From the NCBI GenBank assembly GCA_029718625.1, contig CM056389.1:11977881-12041880 (forward strand): a stretch of DNA of 64,000 nt, written 5' to 3'. The notes beneath the pieces were generated by a model. That model made no database searches and was not told the DNA's origin. It was given only the letters and a program-made list of their open reading frames with translations. The stretch is from Synaphobranchus kaupii (taxonomy: Eukaryota; Chordata; Actinopteri; Anguilliformes; Synaphobranchidae). This document shows, in pieces, positions 1 to 9,928 of this stretch. The first letter of the stretch is position 1. Every line of letters starts with the position of its first letter. Position numbers and translations under genes: made by a program.

Positions 1-627
1 CGCATGATTGCATTTAGGGATTTCACCATCTACAGTCATAATATTATTAAAAGATTCATAGAATCTGGAGAAATCTCAGTGCATAAAGGGCAAGGCCAAA
101 AAACCAATATTGAATGCCCTTGACCTTCGATCCCGCAGACGGCGCTGCATTAAAAACCGACATGCTTCTGTAATGAATATAACCACATGGGCTCGGGAAT
201 ACTTTGGAAAACCATTGTCAGTAAACAAAGTTTGTTGCTGCATCTACAAATGCAAGTTAAGACTCTACTACGCAAAGTGTTAGACATATATCAACAACAT
301 CCAGAAACGCCGCTGACTTCTCTGGGCTCACCTTTCAAATTGTTTTTGGAAATAATGGACGTCGTGTCCTCCGAGCCAAAGAAGAAAAGGACCAGCTCGA
401 TTGTTACCAACGCAAGGTTCAAAAGCCAGCATCTCTCATGGTATGGGGGTGTGTTAGTGCCCATGGCATGGGTAACTTGCACATCTGTGAAGGTACCATT
501 AACGCTCAAGGGTACCTTAACATATGCTGCCATCTAGACAACGTCTTTTTCAGGGATGTCCCTGCTTATGTCAGCAAGACAATGCCAAGCCACCTTCTGC
601 ACGTGTTACAACAGCGTGGCTTCGTAG
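1..627 (+). pseudogene. Decayed Tc1-like transposase fragment
   Basis: This is the middle and C-terminal part of a Tc1/mariner-family DNA transposase, the enzyme that cuts and pastes its element at TA sites. The reading switches between plus-strand frames and hits stops. Recognisable pieces are a helix-turn-helix-like stretch near 120-300 and a catalytic-core stretch near 438-620, with a VWGCVSAHG motif, a GTINAQGYL motif and a degenerate glutamine/aspartate block. It starts outside the window. Its similarity ends abruptly at 627, exactly where an LTR begins, and I did not find the other half downstream. It is clearly inactive. It belongs to a different Tc1 subfamily from the elements at 9929 and 19446. 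Confidence 0.8.
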
Positions 628-1069
628 TGTTAGGTTCCCAGGTTTCCATTATTACACAAGGTATACGGCATTGTATTAACTGCAACTGGCTAGAATATTT
701 TGTATATTGCATGCCTCTGTATGTCTCCCCACCTTGGCCCTAGCCAGCTCCAACTATCAACCACCCATTTACATTTCTATAGGGTCTATAGCATACCACT
801 GCTAATGGCACATTTCTGGTTGGGTGGGCCTAAACCAGTTGTCTCCAGACATGCATGTGTATTCACTGTATCAACCCTTTGAAATGTAATGCTAGGAACT
901 GTATTTAAACCACACACACACTTCAGTTCTTCAGAGATATTCTCAGCACAGGTAGCCCTGCACAGGCAGTATGCGCATTGTAAATAAACCTCAATTCTCT
1001 TAAGAGAAGTCGTCAGTGTTCTTCATCGTCCTGCATTTGATTCCACGGAAGGGCAACAGAATCCTAACA
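628..1069 (+). repeat. Retroviral-type 5' LTR (about 442 bp)
   Basis: The segment begins TGTTAGG and ends CCTAACA, a 7-bp perfect terminal inverted repeat with the TG...CA ends expected of an LTR. Inside are a TATA-like TATTTAA at 902-908 and a polyadenylation signal AATAAA at 983-988, giving a U3-R-U5 layout. Five bases after the end comes a primer binding site, so this is a 5' LTR followed by internal sequence. It is inserted into the Tc1-like transposase fragment at 627. I found no matching 3' LTR in the window, so the element is truncated or rearranged. The family (endogenous retrovirus or another LTR element) cannot be settled because no gag, pol or env is recognisable. Confidence 0.75.
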
Positions 1070-1074
1070 GTTTT

Positions 1075-1092
1075 TGGCGACCACGAAGGGAC
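1075..1092 (+). promoter_or_regulatory. Primer binding site, tRNA-Arg type
   Basis: The 18 bases TGGCGACCACGAAGGGAC start with the TGG required to pair with a tRNA CCA end. From memory they are the exact complement of the 3' end of vertebrate tRNA-Arg(UCG). The position, 5 bases after the LTR, is right for minus-strand reverse-transcription priming. Confidence 0.7.
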
Positions 1093-1524
1093 AGGAAACA
1101 TCCTCCACTTGGACCAACAAAATCAACAAGAGTTTGAGTATCTATTTGATTAGAAAACTTTACCATCGTCATTAGGTGTTCATTTTCCTTGGTTAAAATT
1201 GGAGGCGACTCCTGTTCTGTATTTTTGTAGGAATAACAGTGTGGGCAGGACTTTGTTCTAACAACTGACGATAGAGTTTGTCATAATGTGATTGTGTTAA
1301 TTTGTCATTAATGCCGGTGTTAAGTTTGTCATTAATGTGGCAGTAGTAAGGTTTCATCATTATTTGATGGGGTTAATATCCATGTGGCCCAGTGGTAGAG
1401 CTCCTCACTAGGTAGCATAAGCGGTAGAAGGGTTGGTAACATTGGAAAGGACATGGCAGTTGGTAATCTGTAAGTGCAAGTGGGTAATGGTAAGTATCAG
1501 TTGGTATCATTGTATGTGCGGGTA
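1093..1524 (+). other. LTR-element leader, no gene
   Basis: This is the sequence between the primer binding site and the repeat region, with no open reading frame of note. A short stretch near 1381-1413 resembles a tRNA A box, but no B box follows. Short GGTAA-type words recur between 1420 and 1520. Confidence 0.5.
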
Positions 1525-1670
1525 GTTAAGGACGGTTCGCTCTAAAGGGTGCGGTGTGGGTGGTTATAAGGACGGGTCACTTTAAAAGTTGCGGTGTTGT
1601 TTTGTTCCAGAAATACTTACATAATTGTGGTATGATTTGGTACACAGAAGGTTCACACATTTGTGGTGCA
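1525..1670 (+). repeat. Compound repeat unit, copy A
   Basis: The unit consists of two diverged 40-bp modules (GGACGGGTCACTTTAAAAG type) followed by a roughly 70-bp spacer that includes AGAAATACTTACATAATTGT and TTTGGTACACAGAAGGTTCA. The same compound unit occurs twice after the main array (5721-6012), so the array lies between copies of its own parent unit. Confidence 0.8.
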
Positions 1671-4600
1671 GGTGGTTATAAGGACGAGTTGCTCTAAAGG
1701 GAGCAGTGCGGGGGGTTATACGGACGAGTCGCTCTAAAGGGAGCAGTGCGGAGGGTTATACGGACGAGTCGCTCTAAAGGGAGCAGTGCGGGGGGTTTAT
1801 ACGGACGAGTCGCTCTAAAGGGAGCAGTGCGGAGGGTTATACGGACGAGTCGCTCTAAAAGGGGGCAGTGCGGGGGGGTTATACGACGAGTCGCTCTAAA
1901 GGGGGCAGTGCGGGGGGGTTATATGGACGAGTCGCTCTAAAGGGAGCAGTGCGGAGGGTTATACGGACGAGTCGCTCTAAAGGGAGCAGTGCGGAGGGTT
2001 ATATGGACGAGTCGCTCTAAAGGGGGCAGTGCGGGGGGTTATACGGACGAGTCGCTCTAAAGGGAGCAGTGCGGGGGGTTATACGGACGAGTCGCTCTAA
2101 AGGGAGCAGTGCGGGGGGTTATACGGACGAGTCGCTCTAAAGGGAGCAGTGCGGAGGGTTATACGGACGAGTCGCTCTAAAGGGGGCAGCGCGGGGGGTT
2201 ATAAGGACGAGTCGCTCTAAAGGGAGCAGTGCGGGGGGGTTATACGGACGAGTCGCTCTAAAGGGGGCAGTGCGGGGGGTTATAAGGACGAGTCGCTCTA
2301 AAGGGGTCAGTGCAGGAGTTATACGGATGAGCCGCTCTAAAGGTGGCAGTGCAGGGGTTATACGGACGAGTCGCTCTAAAGGGAGCAGTGCGGGGGGTTA
2401 TACGGATGAGTCGCTCTAAAGGGAGCAGTGCGGAGGGTTATACGGACGAGTCGCTCTAAAGGGAGCAGTGCGGAGGGTTATATGGACGAGTCGCTCTAAA
2501 GGGGGGCAGTGCGGGGGGTTATACGGACGAGTCGCTCTAAAGGGAGCAGTGCGGGGGGTTATACGGACGAGTCGTTCTAAAGGGAGCAGTGCGGAGGGTT
2601 ATACGGACGAGTCGCTCTAAAGGGGGCAGTGCGGGGGGTTATACGGACGAGTCGCTCTAAAGGGAGCAGTGCGGAGGGTTATATGGACGAGTCGCTCTAA
2701 AGGGGGCAGTGCGGGGGGTTATACGGACGAGTCGCTCTAAAGGGGTCAGTGCAGGAGTTATACGGATGAGCCGCTCTAAAGGTGGCAGTGAGGGGTTATA
2801 CGGATGAGTCGCTCTAAAGGGAGCAGTGCGGGGGGTTATACGGATGAGTCGCTCTAAAGGGAGCAGTGCGGAGGGTTATATGGACGAGTCGCTCTAAAGG
2901 GGGCAGTGCGGGGGGTTATACGGACGAGTCGCTCTAAAGGGAGCAGTGCGGAGGGTTATATGGACGAGTCGCTCTAAAGGGGGCAGTGCGGGGGGTTATA
3001 CGGACGAGTCGCTCTAAAGGGAGCAGTGCGGGAGGTTATACGGACAAGTCGTTCTAAAGGGAGCAGTGCGGAGGGTTATACGGACGAGTCGCTCTAAAGG
3101 GGGCAGTGCGGGGGGTTATAAGGACGAGTCGCTCTAAAGGGGGCAGTGCGGAGGGTTATACGGACGAGTCGCTCTAAAGGGGGCAGTGCGGGGGGTTATA
3201 AGGACGAGTCGCTCTAAAGGGAGCAGTGCGGGAGGGTTATACGGACGAGTCGCTCTAAAGGGGGCAGTGCGGGGGGTTATAAGGACGAGTCGCTCTAAAG
3301 GGGGCAGTGCGGAGGGTTATACGGACGAGTCGCTCTAAAGGGGGCAGTGCGGGGGGTTATACGGACGAGTCGCTCTAAAGGGAGCAGTGCGGAGGGTTAT
3401 ATGGACGAGTCGCTCTAAAGGGAGCAGTGCGGGGGGTTATACGGACGAGTCGCTCTAAAGGGAGCAGTGCGGGGGGGTTATACGGACGAGTCGCTCTAAA
3501 GGGGGCAGTGCGGGGGGTTATACGGACGAGTCGCTCTAAAGGGAGCAGTGCGGGGGGTTATACGGACGAGTCATTCTAAAGGGAGCAGTGCGGGGGGGTT
3601 ATACGGACGAGTCGCTCTAAAGGGAGCAGTGCGGAGGGTTATACGGACGAGTCATTCTAAAGGGAGCAGTGCGGAGGGTTATATGGACGAGTCGCTCTAA
3701 AGGGAGCAGTGCGGGGGGGTTATACGGACGAGTCGCTCTAAAGGGGTCAGTGCAGGAGTTATACGGATGAGCCGCTCTAAAGGTGGCAGTGCAGGGGTTA
3801 TACGGACGAGTCGCTCTAAAGGGGGCAGTGCGGGGGGGTTATACGGATGAGTCGCTCTAAAGGGAGCAGTGCGGAGGGTTATATGGACGAGTCGCTCTAA
3901 AGGGGGCAGTGCGGAGGGTTATACGGACGAGTCGCTCTAAAGGGGGCAGTGCTGGGGGTTATACGGACGAGTCGCTCTAAAGGGAGCAGTGCGGAGGGTT
4001 ATATGGACGAGTCGCTCTAAAGGGGGCAGTGCGGGGGGGTTATACGGACGAGTCGCTCTAAAGGGGGCAGTGCTGGGGGTTATATGGACGAGTCGCTCTA
4101 AAGGGAGCAGTGCGGAGGGTTATACGGACGAGTCGCTCTAAAGGGAGCAGTGCGGGGGGTTATATGGACGAGTCGCTCTAAAGGGGGCAGTGCTGGGGGT
4201 TATATGGACGAGTCGCTCTAAAGGGAGCAGTGCGGAGGGTTATACGGACGAGTCGCTCTAAAGGGAGCAGTGCGGGGGGGTTATACGGACGAGTCGCTCT
4301 AAAGGGAGCAGTGCGGGGGGGTTATACGGACGAGTCGTTCTAAAGGGAGCAGTGCGGAGGGTTATACGGACGAGTCGCTCTAAAGGGGGCAGTGCTGGGG
4401 GTTATACGGACGAGTCGCTCTAAAGGGAGCAGTGCGGAGGGTTATATGGACGAGTCGCTCTAAAGGGGGCAGTGCGGGGGGTTATACGGACGAGTCGCTC
4501 TAAAGGGGGCAGTGCTGGGGGGTTATATGGACGAGTCGCTCTAAAGGGAGCAGTGCGGAGGGTTATACGGACGAGTCGCTCTAAAGGGGAGCAGTGCGGA

Positions 4601-5720
4601 GGGTTATATGGACGAGTCGCTCTAAAGGGGGCAGTGCGGGGGGTTATACGGACGAGTCGCTCTAAAGGGAGCAGTGCGGGGGGTTATACGGACGAGTCGT
4701 TCTAAAGGGAGCAGTGCGGAGGGTTATACGGACGAGTCGCTCTAAAGGGGGCAGTGCTGGGGGTTATACGGACGAGTCGCTCTAAAGGGAGCAGTGCGGA
4801 GGGTTATATGGACGAGTCGCTCTAAAGGGAGCAGTGCGGAGGGTTATACGGACGAGTCGTTCTAAAGGGAGCAGTGCGGAGGGTTATACGGACGAGTCGC
4901 TCTAAAGGGGGCAGTGCTGGGGGTTATACGGACGAGTCGCTCTAAAGGGAGCAGTGCGGAGGGTTATATGGACGAGTCGCTCTAAAGGGAGCAGTGCGGG
5001 GGGTTATATGGACGAGTCGCTCTAAAGGGAGCAGTGCGGGGGGTTATACGGACGAGTCGCTCTAAAGGGAGCAGTGCGGAGGGTTATATGGACGAGTCGC
5101 TCTAAAGGGAGCAGTGCGGGGGGTTATACGGACGAGTCGCTCTAAAGGGAGCAGTGCGGAGGGTTATATGGACGAGTCGCTCTAAAGGGAGCAGTGCGGG
5201 GGGTTATATGGACGAGTCGCTCTAAAGGGAGCAGTGCGGGGGGTTATACGGACGAGTCGCTCTAAAGGGAGCAGTGCGGAGGGTTATATGGACGAGTCGC
5301 TCTAAAGGGAGCAGTGCGGGGGGTTATACGGACGAGTCGCTCTAAAGGGAGCAGTGCGGGGGGTTATACGGACGAGTCGCTCTAAAGGGGGCAGTGCGGA
5401 GGGTTATATGGACGAGTCGCTCTAAAGGGAGCAGTGCGGAGGGTTATATGGACGAGTCGCTCTAAAGGGAGCAGTGCGGAGGGTTATACGGACGAGTCGC
5501 TCTAAAGGGGGCAGTGCTGGGGGTTATATGGACGAGTCGCTCTAAAGGGAGCAGTGCGGAGGGTTATACGGACGAGTCGCTCTAAAGGGGGCAGTGCGGG
5601 GGGTTATACGGACGAGTCGCTCTAAAGGGAGCAGTGCGGAGGGTTATATGGACGAGTCGCTCTAAAGGGGGCAGTGCGGGGGGTTATACGGACGAGTCGC
5701 TCTAAAGGGGGCAGTGCGGG
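1671..5720 (+). repeat. 40-bp minisatellite, about 100 copies
   Basis: This is an uninterrupted head-to-tail array with a 40-bp period. The nearly invariant core is GGACGAGTCGCTCTAAAGGG. Variation is confined to a few sites: TACGG/TATGG/TAAGG before the core, GGAGC/GGGGC after it, GCGGA/GCGGG/GCTGG at the join, and 1-base changes in the G run. Units often change in pairs or triplets, suggesting higher-order units of 80-120 bp. Rarer variants (GGATGAGCCGCTC, AGGTGGCAGTGCAGG) recur near 2310-2360, 2740-2800 and 3740-3800, as expected of block duplication. Because 40 is not a multiple of three, only short chance reading frames occur. The array sits in the leader of the LTR element, between its primer binding site and any coding region. 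Confidence 0.95.
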
Positions 5721-6012
5721 TGGTTATAAGGACGGGTCACCTTAAAAGTGGCGGTGCGGGTGGTTATAAGGACGGGTCGCTTTAAAAGTAGCGGTGTTGT
5801 TTGGTTCCAAAAATACTTACATAATTGTGTTACGATTTGGTACACGGAAGGTTCACAAATTTGTGATGTGGGTGGTTGTAAGGACGGATCGCCTTAAAAG
5901 TGGCGGTGCGGGTGGTTATAAGGACGGGTCGCTTTAAAAGTAGCGGTGTGGTTTAGTTCCAGAAATACTTACATAATTGTGGTTTGATTTGGTACGCGGA
6001 AGGTTCACAAAT
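5721..6012 (+). repeat. Compound repeat units, copies B and C
   Basis: Two tandem copies (about 5721-5870 and 5871-6012) repeat the layout of copy A: two diverged 40-bp modules and then the roughly 70-bp spacer ending in GGTTCACAAATT. They bracket the array and show that the 40-bp unit was amplified from inside a longer repeat. Confidence 0.85.
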
Positions 6013-9000
6013 TAAGAGAAGTGAGGTTCACTTTAAAATTTGCGTTGCGGATTAGTAAAGAAGTGGTTAGCCATGTCAGTCATTGACAGTAAGCTATAAT
6101 TGAATAAGGAAAAGGGAGTTGTGTGAGACACCACTGGGCAGTTCATCATAAACATTGGGTAGGCCTATATGTCAGTGTATGTGACTAGTAAGCGAAGCAA
6201 GGTCTTGTCTTGTGTTGGCGTGTGTTCCCCTGAAGTGCAGAAACTGTTTTCACTCTGCAAAGTCTGGCATATCGTTGTGTAGCTATAAGTAACCAGCGGT
6301 ACACTCGCTAAACCAGAAATATATAGCTTTAGCTTAGGCATGTAAGCGTATTCTCTGTCATAAAATTGGACTGAAACTAGCGACATGGTTGAACGAAGTG
6401 AAACAAAACAGATACTTGTAGCAACTTGTAACCATGAGACATTAGGTGGTGATATCTTGGGTGCAGTGTTTAAGTCACAGTTCAAAAGATATGGGCATGA
6501 AATAAAAACTAGACCCTCCTTCCCCAATAAAAATAATTTTAGAATAATTTCAAACGAGACACCAACTAATGGTGATCCCAACAAAACAATGTGATAAAGA
6601 AAAATGCAAATACACAGCTATGTGTGTAGTGATGGCCTATGAGAATACAGCGCAAACGTTAAAAAAAATGTGAGGAGGAACTCCAAAGGTGTTGCAGCAA
6701 ATTAGAAAATAAAGTCAGTTAGCAAAGGCACAGGAGGATTTTTTACAAGGTTTCCTCATATTCACGGTTTGGGGATATTATATTGGCAAACCTGAGTGCC
6801 CCAATGGCCCCCCATAGCGGTAGACTAGATCCTGAATACAGATTGAACTGAGGAACAGCTGAGTGTTGTGCCATTTACCTAAAGTTGGTCTTAAGTATCT
6901 ATAAATATATCTTAAATTATAGTATGTATTATTGTATATGAACCATGGTAATCATGTCGACAGCTGAAGAATGTGAAAAATGTACAAATCCGCGGTATGT
7001 AATTGTTAGTAGGCTATCGCGCATAGGATGTGTTGTTTATATATTTAAAATAAGGTTAGGCTATGCCATAAAAAGCTCTGATCAGAGTATCGTGCATGCG
7101 TAGTTCCCAGCAGAAAATTAGTTCCAATGAGCAGTTGAGAACATTTCGTATTCAAAACTGTTTACGATATGAATGGGTTTCGTTTAAAAAAAAAAAAATA
7201 TGAATGATATAGTATATGTTCTATATTTAATAAATTGCACATGTGGAACTGTTGGTAGCAAATAAACACTGCCAGTAACCTGCAATGATCAAAGTAGCTG
7301 TTCCTGTAATTCATAGATTGAGTAAGAGTAGCAACACATCATACTTGAGAAAATATAGCCTATAGCCTACTGTTAACAGAAAGTCAATGATAAGGTAGCA
7401 ATACACGTTTATGTCTAGTAATGAGATGACTCGCTGCTAGACCACTTCATAACTGATCTAAGTTTTACCTAGTTAATTAGCTAAATAGATAATACCTGAA
7501 TATTTTCTTCAGTTAGTTTTATGAAAGTAGCAGGAAATATATCACTTGATGTCATATGTAGAACATATAAGCATTTCAGAAGCAAATATAATAGGCTATA
7601 AGGTAGACTTGACCCTGTTGTTTTATTAAAACTTTAAGTAGCAGATGCCGTGAATCACAATGATTAACCTCCCAAAAAGATTCACATAGCTCCCCAATGG
7701 TTGGGTCGTTAGCTCGTTTGTGTCACAATGGGAACACTTGCGGGATGTGTAAACAGGGTGATCGGAAAGTAGCGGACATGCAGACATTTCTCACGCTAGA
7801 AATGGTAGGAACCGCTCGAGTGAATTGTAACACTTCTGTCTGCTACAAAGTTGTAGGTTCCAAGAGATTTGTCTAATTCTTTACGGGACAACTTAGGCTA
7901 CAAATCCTCCAGTGTTGTAACTTGTTGTAGCTTGCTAGCTTTATTCGCTTCTCTTTGGGTAGCCTATAGCTATCTTTCAGCATGATCAGCTAGTCAACTG
8001 TTTCCTCGTAAAATGGAGTTGTACAGCCAATCTTTGGGTGAACTGTTTTTTGCTATCCATCCTCAATTCCATAAATAGTATTCTAATGCAATAGTGCCAT
8101 AACATGTCCCCTTTCCCATTATGATTGTTTTATTTTTTAATGGGAAGTATTATAATATTTCAGTTAAATGTTCATGCCTTTCCATGAGGTTTGAATTAAT
8201 AAGTAGAATGGTACTTCTGAGTTTATACCCGTTTGGGATTGACTGTCGTGTTTCTGGAATATTGGGCTCAGTAGCCTACTACTGAGGTTCTACTGTATTC
8301 TCAGTCTGAGTATTCCCAGGGTTTCCTATCGGCTTCAGGAACTCCAAATTCAATAGGCTAATAATAATAAATAAATATTGGGGGTAGTATAAAAATAAAT
8401 CTAATCAAATTTAAAAATCAAATAGAATAAATGCTTCGAATAAATACCTTAAAATCTAAAAAGGCCTCTAAATCTGCAGATCAAACCAGTCTAGCTAGGC
8501 GATGTGACTGACAAACCTGTTAAAGTAGCTGCTGATATGAACCTGACATTTCCAAATTACAAAAAGACTGAAAACCCTACCACAGGCCTTAACAGGAGCA
8601 CACCCAGACTTATGCTAATACTGGGAGAAGCTGTGTCCATCGGATGAAGTCATCAACGTGAACACTACAGCCAGGTGGGAAAGCATGGATGACTTCCCCT
8701 CTCCAAATCATCACTTGGAGGCATCAACAATAGGGAACCCTGAACTGAAGGGGTATATGGGTGATGTGCTAGGAACCTCTTCCCATTTTAGGCATCAGCT
8801 CAAGGACATTAAGCAAGAAACACCCTGAACAAAATCAGGGTTACATGGGTGATGTGCTGGAAACCTCTCCCCATCAGCATGTTCTGGATAACCTTTTTTT
8901 CTTTCAAACAAGGAAAATTTAAGCTGTTAATAAGAGCCTGGATTCATCAACTCAAACACATTTCTTGGAAGATTGCTTCAACGGATCATCACTTCATCCA

Positions 9001-9165
9001 TCTGTTATTAGTCATGTATTATAATATTGTGTGTTCATCTTGTGACATGTCTGTGGGTTCCCATATCTTGTGCTCATGCCTACTTCATAATAAGTATTAA
9101 ACTATCCATTGGCCTGTTTTTGGAGAATATGCATTTTGTGAATTTTGCCATAGTCATTTGGGCGG
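6013..9165. other. Unassigned repeat-flank region
   Basis: I recognise no gene here. The longest sensible plus-strand frame is 6385-6594 (69 codons, opening MVERSETKQ), which starts about 370 bases after the repeat block. It could be a remnant of the LTR element's coding region or a chance frame, and it shows no motif I know. Near 8740-8790 and 8843-8885 a sentence containing ATGGGTGATGTGCT is repeated, an approximate 100-bp duplication. No second LTR and no continuation of the Tc1 fragment from position 627 was found. Confidence 0.4.
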
Positions 9166-9169
9166 TTCA

Positions 9170-9926
9170 CACTGTAGACAAGTTTGTAATTTCCCCCTCA
9201 TTTGCAAAAGTTAATAGTAAGGTGACCTCAGTAAGATATGACCCAGTGGGAGCATGTAAATTGAAAAAAAGAACAGGACCAAGAATGGAGCTCTGGGAAA
9301 CTCCACATGTAACCTTTGCTAAAGATGACCTAGACATTACAATGGCGACAGAAAAAGATCGATTGGATAGATACGAAGTAAACCAGCCTAGTATCGTGCC
9401 AGAGATGCCAACCCAACTTTCAAGACGATCCAATAAAATGGAGTGTGTCAAAAGCTGCGCTTAGACCAAGGAGAAGTAAAATGGAGAATCTCCCAGAATC
9501 AGCAGCTAAAAGCAAATCATTAAGTACTTTGAGAGGTCTCAGTACTATGCATAGTTCTGAAGCCAGACTGAACTGCACAAAAAGATCATTATTACTCAGA
9601 AAAATGAATAACTGATTTGCTACTATTTTGACAGGAAAGGTAATTTAAAGATTGGCTATTTAGGGGCAGGGGGTCAAGAGAAAGTTTTTTCAGAAAAGGT
9701 TCCACCATTGCCATTTTAAAATAAGCAGGCACAGTGCCAGAAGTTAAAGAGGAATTAATTATTGCAAGGATATTCAAAGAAATAGAGTCAAACACTTCTT
9801 TGAGGAATTTGGAGGGATGGATGTCAAGAGCACATGAAGAGGGCTTCATCTTAACTGATTTCTCCTAAGGCGGTTTCAGAGAGTGTGTCAAAACTATGTT
9901 AAGATGCAGTGTTTTGGATAGAAATA
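9170..9926 (-). pseudogene. LINE reverse transcriptase fragment (L2/CR1-like), RT part
   Basis: Read on the minus strand, this is the start of a non-LTR retrotransposon reverse transcriptase domain. It begins with an MKPSSCALD block and a FLKEVFD block (9849-9592), continues through an NSSLTSGTVPAYFK motif, and then HSILLDRLESWVGISGT, LSNRSFSV and TCGVSQSSILGP motifs (9451-9230). The family normally has a YADD catalytic motif just beyond, but the similarity fades before that point, so the 3' half is missing. There are at least two frameshifts. The 5' part continues at 11547-11582, 12911-13045 and 14278 onward, separated by later insertions. Inactive. Confidence 0.85.
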
Positions 9927-9928
9927 TA

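Noticed and set aside
1381..1413. tRNA or SINE head (TGGCCCAGTGGTAGAGC word)
   Set aside because: No B box or cloverleaf follows; the A-box resemblance is isolated.
1671..5720. CRISPR-like array
   Set aside because: Units are contiguous 40-bp repeats without unique spacers, and the genome is vertebrate.
1671..5720. Hammerhead-ribozyme-like core (GGATGAG in some units)
   Set aside because: The required CUGANGA and CGAAA core elements do not occur together in the unit.
6385..6594. Small retroviral gene
   Set aside because: No recognisable domain, only 69 codons, and no supporting downstream frames.
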